IMG/VR virus record: IMGVR_UViG_3300033149_001001
Span: 1-60,247 of that record
From: a virus
Length of the DNA stretch: 60,247 nucleotides
Reading direction: 5' to 3' (one strand)
Made by a program: the position numbers and the translations under genes. Positions 37,491-44,973 of the stretch are shown here, piece after piece; position 1 is the first letter of the stretch, and each line of letters opens with the position of its first letter. The notes below the pieces were generated by a model. It did not search any database and had not been told where the DNA came from. It saw nothing but the letters and a program-made list of their open reading frames with translations.

Positions 37491-37502
37491 TCTTGTTATA
37501 CT
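37474..37502 (+). promoter_or_regulatory. Consensus promoter, near-leaderless
   Basis: TTGACA (37474-37479), 17 bp, TATACT (37497-37502). The next ATG is at 37512, so the 5' leader would be about 3 nt. Another TATAAT lies in the spacer (37486-37491) but is too close to this -35. Confidence 0.75.
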
Positions 37503-37511
37503 GAGAGCACT

Positions 37512-37727
37512 ATGAATCTTACAATTGCAATCGTGTTTGTGAAGGGCACAGCGAAGACTCGAATTGAGAGTGAGTGCCTTGTAACGTGTGCCCTGGAAGG
37601 GCAAAATGGGGGTGAATTGATTGATACGCATCGGCGTATCTTGGAGCAAGCATTTTCCGAGATACATGATACTGCCGAGGTTGACGTACTCTTTCCAGAA
37701 TTAGGCGAATGCGAAAACATCGTATGA
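37512..37727 (+). CDS. Hypothetical protein expressed from a near-leaderless mRNA
   Basis: A 71-residue acidic protein (MNLTIAIVFVKGTAKTRI ... FPELGECENIV). ATG follows the -10 box by 9 bases and there is no Shine-Dalgarno in between. No family recognised. Opens a new operon that includes the lipoprotein and membrane protein genes. Confidence 0.6.
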   Translation: MNLTIAIVFVKGTAKTRIESECLVTCALEGQNGGELIDTHRRILEQAFSEIHDTAEVDVLFPELGECENIV

Positions 37728-38200
37728 CTCCAATCAAGATCAAATTTCGTGGCGGCGAAAGCCTCCTTATCTTTGCCAGAGAGCCAATCTCATTTGCGGA
37801 ATCAGTTCACAATATAAATCCTCCGGAAATCGCATCATTGACATATCCCACTGAATCAAATCTGGATGAACCTGATCCCAACGAGCTTCAAGAGATCAAG
37901 ATCAGCTTAGATAGCGGTGGGATCATTATCTGCTACATCCACAAGGATGCTCAGAACAAGATACGATTCATTGAGGGAGTTGAATCAGTCGAGAATAGCA
38001 CTGTAATCGCTTACCATAAACTTAAGGAAGAGGAAATAAGGTTAAATGCACGCTGGAAGGCAGTACGAGACGTAATAAACAACATTCCAAATGAAGATAC
38101 TCGTCTTTATCTTCACCAAGAGTACTTGAAACGGCGACGAGCGTATGTCGCTGCCGTTGAAGCGTTAATTGAGGGCATGATTAGGAGACCCGAAGAATGA
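37724..38200 (+). CDS. Hypothetical protein
   Basis: About 158 residues. ATG 37724 overlaps the previous stop (ATGA); ATG 37709, with AGGCG upstream, would add five residues. The N-terminal part is beta-rich, and the C-terminal 60 residues are helical and charged (EEEIRLNARWKAVRDVI ... EYLKRRRAYVAAVEALIEG). No domain recognised. Confidence 0.6.
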   Translation: MTPIKIKFRGGESLLIFAREPISFAESVHNINPPEIASLTYPTESNLDEPDPNELQEIKISLDSGGIIICYIHKDAQNKIRFIEGVESVENSTVIAYHKLKEEEIRLNARWKAVRDVINNIPNEDTRLYLHQEYLKRRRAYVAAVEALIEGMIRRPEE

Positions 38201-38829
38201 AAAAAGTAATTGCGTATACCATGTTGGCTATTGTTCTTGTGGGCAGCGGTTGTATCGGCACTATCGCGGAGAACATCACCCCTGCCAACATTGACAATGG
38301 TGCAGTAAACTATGCAGTTGATGCCAACGTGGCTGAGCCGGACGAATATAGCGGCTACCCCAGCTTAGCAAAGTTGAAAAAGCTCCAACTTGATATCAAA
38401 AGTGCCCATGAACTAAATGGCTTGGAGCTACAGCAACTCGCGGAGAAAGAAAACCTCAAATTCAACCTGCTGAGCGGTATCGTCTCGACGGACATAGAAA
38501 TTGCTCAAGCTCGCGAAGAGCTTTTGTTCGGACCTACTGGAGCCGTGGCAATTGGCTTGAGCCTCTTGGGCGTATCGGCCGGTGGCTATCTTGGACTCAT
38601 GAGAAAGCGACCAAAAGACCTTAGCCCCGAAGAAGTTGAATCGGTAATGGCTGAAATCAAGGGCGAAGTCACAAAAAAAGATCGAGCACTTATTCAGCTT
38701 GTTGGTCAACTACAAAAGGTGATCGAGGCCAAACCAGAAGCGGAACGGCGAACTTATCTGGAAAGCCTCAAGGCCGAACAACTTCCGGAAACCAGAGCGG
38801 TCGTCAAGGCGGCGAAGGCCGCATCATAA
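38197..38829 (+). CDS. Lipoprotein with internal membrane segment (possible spanin-like or holin-associated)
   Basis: A 210-residue protein. The N-terminal signal peptide ends in a lipobox (VLVGSGC). A Lys/Glu-rich coiled coil follows (about 50-105), then one transmembrane segment (GAVAIGLSLLGVSAGGYLGLM) with positively charged RKR after it, and an 80-residue helical tail. Lipid anchor plus membrane segment with a periplasmic coiled coil resembles the topology of unimolecular spanins, although those usually end soon after the membrane segment. Role in lysis is a hypothesis. Confidence 0.65.
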   Translation: MKKVIAYTMLAIVLVGSGCIGTIAENITPANIDNGAVNYAVDANVAEPDEYSGYPSLAKLKKLQLDIKSAHELNGLELQQLAEKENLKFNLLSGIVSTDIEIAQAREELLFGPTGAVAIGLSLLGVSAGGYLGLMRKRPKDLSPEEVESVMAEIKGEVTKKDRALIQLVGQLQKVIEAKPEAERRTYLESLKAEQLPETRAVVKAAKAAS

Positions 38830-38843
38830 CACAATTGCAACCG

Positions 38844-38863
38844 GGCCCGGAATAGGCCGGGCC
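38844..38863 (+). terminator. GC hairpin after lipoprotein gene
   Basis: GGCCCGG / CCGGGCC stem with a 6-nt loop and only a short T-rich tail (TATTTGG). Probable weak terminator or mRNA end. Confidence 0.5.
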
Positions 38864-38880
38864 TATTTGGAGATAAGAAG

Positions 38881-39198
38881 ATGATAGAGACCTTATTTGC
38901 AATTGTAACAGTAATCGCCTTCCTGGCCCTGCTCGGATACGGGCTTCTCAGCAAGGTTGAAGCGGCAACTCGAAAGACCCAAAGGCACGTTTACTATCGT
39001 CACCACGATGCTTCTGTCTGGGTCCGCCAAGACCTAAAAGGGCGGCACCGAGAGCATTGCTTGTGCTATGAGTGCTCAAAGTTCAAGCCCGGCAAACAGG
39101 ATCATTGCCGCAGGGCCATCGACAATTACGATTGGTGTGTCAAATACGACATGGTTTCTCCTGTTTGGGAGTGCCCCAGCTTTCGATTGAAGGATTAG
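38881..39198 (+). CDS. Membrane-anchored Cys-rich protein
   Basis: A 105-residue protein: N-terminal transmembrane helix (IETLFAIVTVIAFLALLGYGLL) and a soluble domain with CLCYEC...C...C...C, at least six Cys, suggesting a metal site. Similar one-helix proteins with a C-terminal zinc-ribbon are seen in environmental phages near lysis or protease genes. Function unknown. Confidence 0.6.
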   Translation: MIETLFAIVTVIAFLALLGYGLLSKVEAATRKTQRHVYYRHHDASVWVRQDLKGRHREHCLCYECSKFKPGKQDHCRRAIDNYDWCVKYDMVSPVWECPSFRLKD

Positions 39199-39203
39199 AC
39201 CCG

Positions 39204-40007
39204 ATGAAGACGTTGACGAACATCTTGTTTTTGGTAGTTCTGGCCATGATCGTGGGAATGACCGCATGGCAAGAGCAGGACATCATTGATCTGAAACTCC
39301 GGGCCTACAACGTGGAGAATGGCTTGGTGGCCGCTGCGGGGTGGTGCCAGAAGGTTCAAGGTAGGCTTACCGATCTTGAGGGTGGGTTGACTTCCATTGA
39401 GGGTGGGTTGACTTCCGTTGAGGGTGGGTTGGCCTCGGTAAAGGGTGGGTTGGACCCTGCAAAAGGTGGGTTGACTATTGATGACATCATGGGGGCCTCG
39501 GTGCGGATCGTAATTGGTGCCGGGATGCGGATGACTGCGGGAACCGGAGTTTTTGTATCCGAAACCGTCATTTTGACTGCAAAGCATGTCGCGACAGCCG
39601 GAAATATCCGGTCGATAACGAACGGCAGAGGAAAGACCTTCACCGTAGTAGAAGTTCGCAAAGATGCAAATGATGATCTGGCAATCATCATTGTCGCAGA
39701 GCGAAATGAATTCTGGCTGGAGACCGGGCCCCGCCCGGCTCTTGATGATTCGATCATATCAATTGGCTCTCCGTTCGTGGGGATAAATACCTACTTTACC
39801 ACGGCACGGGGCTGCGTGTCAACAGAAAAATGGTGTAACGGCAAATTCTTCTTTCATGGCTTGGCCATCCCCGGCTGTAGTGGTGGACCCGTAATCGCCC
39901 ATGGGACTGTCGTGGGCATCGTCATACAGAAGCACTTCGACACGGGTTCCCTCGGCCTCGCTCTGCCTATAGAACGACTGGACCTGGACCTACGGGCCCT
40001 ATTCTGA
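39204..40007 (+). CDS. Membrane-anchored trypsin-like serine protease with DNA-repeat-encoded linker
   Basis: A 267-residue protein from ATG 39204. A single N-terminal membrane helix (ILFLVVLAMIVGMTAW) is followed by a linker of five 7-residue GGL repeats (about 60-90), then a chymotrypsin-fold domain with H128 (TAKHV), a conserved Asp at 157/158 (NDDLAII) and S226 (GCSGGPV). This is a DegP/trypsin-like triad. It might process host or phage membrane proteins. The linker DNA is the same G-rich repeat as in the noncoding array at 49.9 kb. Confidence 0.8.
   Translation: MKTLTNILFLVVLAMIVGMTAWQEQDIIDLKLRAYNVENGLVAAAGWCQKVQGRLTDLEGGLTSIEGGLTSVEGGLASVKGGLDPAKGGLTIDDIMGASVRIVIGAGMRMTAGTGVFVSETVILTAKHVATAGNIRSITNGRGKTFTVVEVRKDANDDLAIIIVAERNEFWLETGPRPALDDSIISIGSPFVGINTYFTTARGCVSTEKWCNGKFFFHGLAIPGCSGGPVIAHGTVVGIVIQKHFDTGSLGLALPIERLDLDLRALF
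39378..39473 (+). repeat. Five GGTGGGTTG repeats in coding sequence
   Basis: Five copies at about 21-bp spacing, the first two extended to GAGGGTGGGTTGAC. Because 21 is a multiple of three, they encode EGGLTS-like heptads. The same word, same strand, occurs eight times at 49849-49997. Confidence 0.9.
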
Positions 40008-40032
40008 AAACACTCCTCCATCTCTCCTCCGG

Positions 40033-40058
40033 TGCCGGGGCCCTCCCCGGCATTTTTT
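40033..40058 (+). terminator. Strong intrinsic terminator
   Basis: TGCCGGGG / CCCCGGCA 8-bp stem, 4-nt loop, followed by TTTTTT. It ends the protease operon and separates it from the next promoter. Confidence 0.9.
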
Positions 40059-40068
40059 CATTTTTCAC

Positions 40069-40097
40069 TTGCATAGATTTAATCTATGTAGTATACT
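40069..40097 (+). promoter_or_regulatory. Promoter of the TTGCAT-17-TATACT family with palindromic operator
   Basis: TTGCAT (40069-40074), 17 bp, TATACT (40092-40097). A perfect palindrome ATAGATT-T-AATCTAT (40073-40087) sits between -35 and -10, a good place for repressor binding. Related promoters are at 41090, 44919 and 46115. Confidence 0.75.
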
Positions 40098-40147
40098 TTA
40101 CGTAGATAGAACGAAATCGATTCAGACAGCCATTATAGGAGACCGAA

Positions 40148-40564
40148 ATGCCCAGAGGAGTCTATTGCAACTCGGATGCGGTGCTTACAGTTCATATCGA
40201 TAGCTCCGTGTGGTCTGAGCCTGATGATCCAGACGCGGCGGACTATTGGAAGGCTTGTGTGGATGGAACTATGTTATGTATCGAAACTCGCTGGCCGTCA
40301 TTCGTCAAGTGTGACCGTTGGGCAGGACGCGAAGAGCACGTTATGCTGGAGAATGACCATGCGGAAATAGTAGTTTACGAGTATTGTGGCATGACGTCAA
40401 TCTCGCTGGTGCCATCCAACGAACACCAGCCGGAAATCGCAGAGCATTGGTGCAACCAAATTGCTCCGGGACTACAGGAGATGATCGACAGGCTCTTCCC
40501 CAATCATACATACAATCGGACAAGCGAATACACCATGAGCAAGCGGAAGGTAGTAACACCATGA
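40148..40564 (+). CDS. Hypothetical early protein
   Basis: A 138-residue acidic protein, ATG preceded by TAGGAGACC. Notable for Trp, Cys and His content (WPSFVKCDRW). First gene after the TTGCAT promoter. It overlaps the SprT-like gene by four bases. No family recognised. Confidence 0.6.
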   Translation: MPRGVYCNSDAVLTVHIDSSVWSEPDDPDAADYWKACVDGTMLCIETRWPSFVKCDRWAGREEHVMLENDHAEIVVYEYCGMTSISLVPSNEHQPEIAEHWCNQIAPGLQEMIDRLFPNHTYNRTSEYTMSKRKVVTP

Positions 40565-41025
40565 CAGACCGGTGGGACGCAAAAACTTACAGGCCCTTGG
40601 GGCGTGACTTTCAACGCACCAAAGTCTATAAAGCAGAACGCGAATTCAGAGTATGGCAGAATGAGACATCAATGATAGGTGAACAGATTCACTGCTACGC
40701 TCTCAGTGTTGTTCAAGATCGTTGGCTGATCGACCGATTCGGGGAAATCCGATTTAAGGTTCAAACATCTGGCCGACGCAAGTATACCGCGTGCTGTAGC
40801 AAGAGCCGTAAGGATGGAACCTTTACGTTGAAATTCCCGGCCAAATCTTCTTGGATAACGAGAGTCGTTGTTCTGCATGAATTGGCCCATATCATTACAG
40901 ATGGCCAACATCACGGCCCGATTTTCTGCTTAGTCCTCTTGCAACTTGTCATACATTTCTTAGGTGCTGACGCGGGCCATGAGTTCTACAAACAATATCG
41001 GATGCAGGGAGTCCACTTATGCTGA
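40561..41025 (+). CDS. SprT-like zincin
   Basis: A 154-residue protein from ATG 40561 (ATGA overlap). 'VLHELAHIITDGQHHGPIF' has HExxH (H106, E107, H110) followed by a downstream His, the layout of SprT/Wss1-like proteases that cleave DNA-protein crosslinks. A GHEFYKQYR C-terminal helix follows. A protein of this kind could clear host proteins from phage DNA, but this is inferred. Confidence 0.7.
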   Translation: MTDRWDAKTYRPLGRDFQRTKVYKAEREFRVWQNETSMIGEQIHCYALSVVQDRWLIDRFGEIRFKVQTSGRRKYTACCSKSRKDGTFTLKFPAKSSWITRVVVLHELAHIITDGQHHGPIFCLVLLQLVIHFLGADAGHEFYKQYRMQGVHLC

Positions 41026-41089
41026 CCCTACATAGAGCACGCTGGCTCCTGGTCCGATAATAGAATCTCGCTAATTCAGGAAATTTTAC

Positions 41090-41118
41090 TTGCATGGATG
41101 TGATCTATGCTGTATACT
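41090..41118 (+). promoter_or_regulatory. Promoter for structured RNA
   Basis: TTGCAT (41090-41095), 17 bp, TATACT (41113-41118); the spacer contains GATCTATG like the neighbouring promoters. Transcription would begin at about 41124, exactly the first base of a perfect 10-bp helix. Confidence 0.75.
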
Positions 41119-41123
41119 ATACA

Positions 41124-41400
41124 CAGTGGTTGGCAGTGAGAGACACGCCAAACGAGGCAAAAGTCAGGTTCATGACCAACCACTGCTCTTTGATAATTGA
41201 ATGCGGGAGTAGCCCGCTATTTATACCCGTGTAGCTTATTTGATTAAAGCGTTTATGCCCTTGCCTATGGATAGTTGAATTGATGCCTGGGGCCCCGGCC
41301 ATTGAACTCTCCATAGGATCGGAGCCTTGTGGGAGGCCTCCCACAAAGTCATCGCAAGGTATAAGAGAAGGCTGGTTTGAATCCTCCCACGGGTGTTTTT
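41124..41400 (+). ncRNA. Structured RNA with tRNA-like halves (candidate new ncRNA)
   Basis: No reading frame is seen over 390 bases, but long complementary stretches are. Helix 1: CAGTGGTTGG 41124-41133 with 41176-41185. Hairpin GCGGG/CCCGC 41203-41217. A tRNA-like part: acceptor ACCCGTG 41225-41231 with CACGGGT 41388-41394; T8-A9-like TA; D arm GCTT/AAGC (41234-41250) with loop ATTTGATTA; anticodon-stem TTTAT/ATAAG extended by CCTTGC/GCAAGG (41259-41264, 41354-41359); T-loop TTTGAAT. An insert at the anticodon position holds hairpins CCTATGGA/TCCATAGG and a 20-base palindrome at 41327-41346. The T-stem has two mismatches, so it is not an ordinary tRNA. Confidence 0.6.
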
Positions 41401-41418
41401 GTAGAAAGGAAAAGCACT

Positions 41419-41550
41419 ATGGAAGTCACGATAGAGATGAAAGTTCGGGCGACCATCAACATGCCCGAAGGATACGAAACCGACGACTTGTATGAGCGAG
41501 CCGAAGAAGTTTGGGCTCACGGAGAAGTTGTCAATCTGGAGGAACTTTGA
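41419..41550 (+). CDS. Small protein, 43 residues, downstream of structured RNA
   Basis: ATG 41419 is preceded by AAAGGAAAA. Acidic product (MEVTIEMKVRATINMPEGYE ... VVNLEEL). Its stop overlaps the next ATG (TGATG). It could be regulated by the RNA fold upstream. No family recognised. Confidence 0.6.
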   Translation: MEVTIEMKVRATINMPEGYETDDLYERAEEVWAHGEVVNLEEL

Positions 41551-41990
41551 TGGCAATTGCAAAAAAGTGTCTTGCGTGCGACCACTATCGCAATACTTGC
41601 GTCGGCAAGAGTAACCCTTGCCCGGACTGGACTGCAATCAACCTCACACCGGAATCGAAGGTTGAAGTCACGATAGTGCCGAAGGCCAGCATTCCGGAGC
41701 CAGAACCGAAGGTCGAAACTACGCCGAAAGACGGCGAAAGCCCGTCCCAGAAATTCGACAGGATCGGTCAAAAGCGACAAGCCCAAGCCTTGGAAGCGAT
41801 ACGCAAGCTTGGGCACTTGACAAGCCACTATCGTCGCAAGAGAACCGGAATCACGGCCTACACGTACGAGTGGACCGAAGAAATGGCTTTGGAACTTGTG
41901 CGACCTATCGAAGAAGCATTGGAGGCGTTGAAGGATGAACTGCTGGGATGCGATAGCCCAAGAGAGCACGGCCTTATTGAGGAGAAGTGA
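41550..41990 (+). CDS. Hypothetical protein with N-terminal Cys cluster
   Basis: A 146-residue protein from ATG 41550. N-terminal CLACDHYRNTC...C is a possible metal knuckle; residues 40-65 are a Pro/Glu-rich linker; the C-terminal half (about 80-146) is helical and charged (RPIEEALEALKDELLG). Part of a run of small, closely spaced genes. No function assigned. Confidence 0.6.
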   Translation: MAIAKKCLACDHYRNTCVGKSNPCPDWTAINLTPESKVEVTIVPKASIPEPEPKVETTPKDGESPSQKFDRIGQKRQAQALEAIRKLGHLTSHYRRKRTGITAYTYEWTEEMALELVRPIEEALEALKDELLGCDSPREHGLIEEK

Positions 41991-41991
41991 G

Positions 41992-42174
41992 ATGCTGAGA
42001 GTCAAAGTCAACGATTTGGTCCTGATTGTTGGGGCTGACGATATGCCAGTGCAAGGAGTAGTTGTGGAAATTATGAGCCCCAGTATTGCCAAGGTCAAAA
42101 CGACAACTGGCGTCCGCACAATCTTCATGTCTGCCCTACACGTACTCAACAGACCAGAGGAGGTGACAGCGTGA
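41992..42174 (+). CDS. Small beta-barrel-like protein, 60 residues
   Basis: ATG 41992 with GAGGAGAAG upstream. Sequence MLRVKVNDLVLIVGADDMPV ... VKTTTGVRTIFM reads like a small SH3/KOW-type barrel. Followed by a GTG start in a 4-base overlap. Function unknown. Confidence 0.55.
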   Translation: MLRVKVNDLVLIVGADDMPVQGVVVEIMSPSIAKVKTTTGVRTIFMSALHVLNRPEEVTA

Positions 42175-42503
42175 ATATCTGCCCAGACAGATGTGCTGTG
42201 TGTCTATCCTGTGCTCACGCTCGGCCTCACGAGAAGATTGATGATTGCTCACATACACGGTTTCGCTGCGACGAGAAGCCCAACAAGCTTCACCGTTGTA
42301 GGAAGTGGAAGCCGGTACTGAGCCGGTACTTGATCCAGAACAAGAAGAGTACGTTTATCGTGTCTGGCGTTGTGGCTGATTCCGTGCTTTCGAGCTTGAT
42401 AGATATGTATGGCACTTCGGCCAAAGGGGACGTTTGTGGTAACCAACGCAGGGTATCTCTGCCGATGTGGTTACGAGAAACTTTTGAGTTGGGGAGAATC
42501 TGA
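42171..42503 (+). CDS. Cys-rich hypothetical protein
   Basis: A 110-residue protein with GTG start overlapping the prior stop. The first 45 residues have seven Cys (CPDRCAVCLSC...C...C...C), probably a metal site; the second half is 'STFIVSGVVADSVLSSLIDMYG' and basic. Probable zinc protein. No family recognised. Confidence 0.6.
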   Translation: MNICPDRCAVCLSCAHARPHEKIDDCSHTRFRCDEKPNKLHRCRKWKPVLSRYLIQNKKSTFIVSGVVADSVLSSLIDMYGTSAKGDVCGNQRRVSLPMWLRETFELGRI

Positions 42504-42958
42504 TGGAGTTCCCGATCTATCGAATCGAATTTGATCTGAACATTATTGACCAAAAAGAGCCTATACAGTGCCGACAGGAGATGATGCTACAGACCAAATT
42601 CGCGAATGGGGATGAGGCCCTGGCGTCTCTTCGTCGGATGGCCCGAAGCTTGGCAGATGTCCTTGGTGTAGAAGATTTAGTCGAAAGCTGGGAAGGCTCT
42701 ATTGTATTCGCCAGGATGGATACATGGTGCTCGCACTGGAATAGCCACTACTGTTATCGCCGATTTCCTACGCCCGCCGACGCCTTATCGTCCTTTGTGG
42801 AGTACAAACGTCGGCATCCAGAGGAAGTGTCAACGCCCCCGGAAGACTGGCATATCTGCCCGTGCGAAACCTGTAAAGCCTTGGGCAGGACAGTGGTTCT
42901 TCATTGGCATTTTTTGGGAGTGGACGAATGCAAAACATGTTTCTCAGTATCGTTATAA
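42503..42958 (+). CDS. Hypothetical protein with C-terminal Cys/His site
   Basis: A 151-residue protein. N-terminal part beta-rich, with a helix around residues 45-60. Two C-terminal CxxC pairs and His (HICPCETC...HWHFLGVDECKTC) suggest zinc binding. Starts in a one-base overlap and ends inside the following membrane protein gene. Confidence 0.6.
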   Translation: MEFPIYRIEFDLNIIDQKEPIQCRQEMMLQTKFANGDEALASLRRMARSLADVLGVEDLVESWEGSIVFARMDTWCSHWNSHYCYRRFPTPADALSSFVEYKRRHPEEVSTPPEDWHICPCETCKALGRTVVLHWHFLGVDECKTCFSVSL

Positions 42959-43194
42959 TAGTCTTCGTGCTCTGGCTTGAGCGTGATCTATTCATGGCGA
43001 CCGTAAGCCCGCTTATTTACGCTTCGGCGTGCTGGGTTTTTGCAGTAATCTTCTTAGCGTTAGGAGTGGCTGAAATACTCCTAACTATTTTAGCTCCGAT
43101 TGCTCTTTTACTCGGCATTGAAAGCCGAACATGGCATACCGCAATCCTCAACAAAACCCTATCGTTTTTGAAAGGAATTGGCCGTGACGATTAA
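42928..43194 (+). CDS. Small membrane protein, 88 residues
   Basis: ATG 42928 with GGGAGTGG upstream, inside the previous gene's end. Three hydrophobic segments (LSIVIIVFVLWL; YASACWVFAVIFLALGVA; ILLTILAPIALLLGI). Possibly a membrane modulator or holin-like protein in the early region. Function unknown. Confidence 0.6.
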   Translation: MQNMFLSIVIIVFVLWLERDLFMATVSPLIYASACWVFAVIFLALGVAEILLTILAPIALLLGIESRTWHTAILNKTLSFLKGIGRDD

Positions 43195-43732
43195 AGAACT
43201 TTTCGACCTTCAATGTCAACTTAACCGGTATACGGGGTTCGATGACGAACACTTCGCCGAGGCATTTTGTGGCAAAGCTGCTCATGGAAGTATAGAACTT
43301 GCAGCCCATGAATTAGCTAAAATCGAATCCGGCCAGTGGATCGACAATTTCTTGAAGGCTATGGCCTCCGAAATGGAGGAGCTTCGCAATTGCACTTACT
43401 GGAAGCACTGGTGCTCCGAAGCCCAGGGTGGGGAGCGGTACAAGGTTAGGGACGTAACGTCAGCACGCAAAGAGATCATCGACATGTTGCACTTCTGGAT
43501 CAACTTGGCTCAGGCAGTTGGTATGACTCCGGAGATGGTTGAGGAGATGTACCAAGCAAAGCTGATCCAGAGTATCCAGAGGCAGAAAGATGGCTACTCC
43601 ATCGAAATCAAGAACGCGGCCTGGAAGATGTATCTGGAAGACATGCCTGAGGGTGAGGCCGTGGTATCGTTCGAGGATTTGAGCGATATTCAGCAGCAAG
43701 TATATTTGAGCTTAGCTAAATTAGGGGCATGA
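43184..43732 (+). CDS. Dimeric dUTPase-like (all-alpha NTP pyrophosphatase)
   Basis: About 182 residues. I choose GTG 43184 since GAAAGGA is 9 bases upstream. 'ASEMEELRNCTYWKHWC' and 'ARKEIIDMLHFWINLAQ' supply the metal-binding Glu/Asp cluster of dimeric dUTPases, and 'QAKLIQSIQRQKDGY' the C-terminal KxxxNxxRQxxGY-like motif. Hydrolyses dUTP to dUMP, keeping uracil out of phage DNA and feeding dTMP synthesis. Ends in an ATGA overlap with RtcB. Confidence 0.8.
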   Translation: MTIKELFDLQCQLNRYTGFDDEHFAEAFCGKAAHGSIELAAHELAKIESGQWIDNFLKAMASEMEELRNCTYWKHWCSEAQGGERYKVRDVTSARKEIIDMLHFWINLAQAVGMTPEMVEEMYQAKLIQSIQRQKDGYSIEIKNAAWKMYLEDMPEGEAVVSFEDLSDIQQQVYLSLAKLGA

Positions 43733-44895
43733 CTATGGAAGCCGTATGGCACACAAGGACACAAGTCCCTGCAATGTTTTGGCTGCCGCCTGATGAACTG
43801 AGTATAGACTGCCAAAATCAAGTCAGGAACCTAATGCGACTGCCATTTGCGATTCACCATATCGCGATTATGCCTGATGCCCATGTCGGCTATGGTATGC
43901 CCATCGGAGCAATTTTGGCGACGAAAGACGTCGTGGTTGTCAACGCCGTGGGTGTTGATATTGGTTGTGGAATGTTGGCCTCTCGATTGATAGATGTCCC
44001 CGAACTTGAGAAGCGGCTGCCGGAGATTCGACACAAGATCATGCAGCGAGTGCCGAGAGGCTTCAAAAAGCATGAGACGCCACGCGATGATGCAAACCTA
44101 CCTGACCTACCTCACTCCCATCTTGTGCGAAGTCAGGCAGTTAATGCCATGCTACAACTCGGCACTTTGGGCGGTGGAAATCACTTCATCGAAATACAGC
44201 GGGCGAAGGACGGCGGCGTTTGGGTGATGATCCACAGTGGCTCACGAAACCTCGGCAAACAGGTATGTGATTACTACAACGCCTGGGCTAAGGATGACAA
44301 CATCGCGAACTTCTCGCGGGTTGACCCCAAATGGGATTTGGCATTTTTCCACCAAACTCATAACGGATTTAAGGAATATATGGCTGACATGAACTTCTGC
44401 ATCGCCTACGCAGAAAGGAATCGACGTCTGATGCTACATTCCGTCGTAGAAGTGTTTCGGGAGTTTTGGCCAGACATGACCTTTGTCTCAGCCATCGACA
44501 TTTGCCACAACAGTGCTGCAATCGAAAACCACTACAGGCAGAACATGATTATCCACAGGAAAGGTGCTGCCGGGCCTTTACGAAAGAACTACGGAATCAT
44601 CCCCGGATCAATGGGGACTCCATCATACATTGTACGAGGTAGAGGGTCTGCGGCTGCGTACTTCTCGACATCGCACGGGGCCGGGCGGCGGATGGGCCGC
44701 AAAGAAGCCCAGAGAGCATTGAGTCTCGCAGAACAGCAGGCGAAGATGGGCGGTATTGCCCATGGGTTGGCGACTCTTTGCCAGTTAGATGAAGCCCCTG
44801 ACGCCTACAAGGACATTCACATAGTCATGAATCGACAAACCGACCTATGTGAGACCTTGGCTGAATTAACGCCTCTGGCCTCGATTAAGGGGTAA
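43729..44895 (+). CDS. rtcB: RtcB RNA ligase
   Basis: A 388-residue protein with all RtcB motifs: PDAHVGYG (49-56), GVDIGCG, LGTLGGGNHF, HSGSRNLG, HRKGA, PGSMGTPSYIVRG and SHGAGR with H316, the likely guanylylated histidine. RtcB joins 2',3'-cyclic phosphate or 3'-phosphate ends to 5'-OH ends with GTP and Mn. In phages it should repair cleaved tRNAs or process RNA. It is translationally coupled to the dUTPase gene and followed by a cREC-like gene, with a structured RNA 2.3 kb upstream. Confidence 0.93.
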   Translation: MTMEAVWHTRTQVPAMFWLPPDELSIDCQNQVRNLMRLPFAIHHIAIMPDAHVGYGMPIGAILATKDVVVVNAVGVDIGCGMLASRLIDVPELEKRLPEIRHKIMQRVPRGFKKHETPRDDANLPDLPHSHLVRSQAVNAMLQLGTLGGGNHFIEIQRAKDGGVWVMIHSGSRNLGKQVCDYYNAWAKDDNIANFSRVDPKWDLAFFHQTHNGFKEYMADMNFCIAYAERNRRLMLHSVVEVFREFWPDMTFVSAIDICHNSAAIENHYRQNMIIHRKGAAGPLRKNYGIIPGSMGTPSYIVRGRGSAAAYFSTSHGAGRRMGRKEAQRALSLAEQQAKMGGIAHGLATLCQLDEAPDAYKDIHIVMNRQTDLCETLAELTPLASIKG

Positions 44896-44918
44896 AGTAC
44901 GTATTGCCGATTTTTCGC

Positions 44919-44947
44919 TTGCTTTCTATCGATCTATGTAGTATACT
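44919..44947 (+). promoter_or_regulatory. Promoter of the TTGCTT-17-TATACT family
   Basis: TTGCTT (44919-44924), 17 bp including GATCTATG, TATACT (44942-44947) followed by TTA. Drives the cREC-like gene and the zinc-ribbon genes after it. Confidence 0.75.
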
Positions 44948-44973
44948 TTAAGTATATTAGAAAGGAGATCGAA

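Noticed and set aside
41225-41394. Ordinary tRNA gene, or tRNA with a group I intron
   Set aside because: The insert of about 100 nt is too short for a group I intron, the loop lacks U33, and the T-stem has two mismatches. Reported instead as a structured RNA with tRNA-like halves.
41225-41394. tmRNA
   Set aside because: No tag reading frame ending in the usual Ala-Ala type tag and stop is visible in the insert, and the RNA is much shorter than tmRNA.
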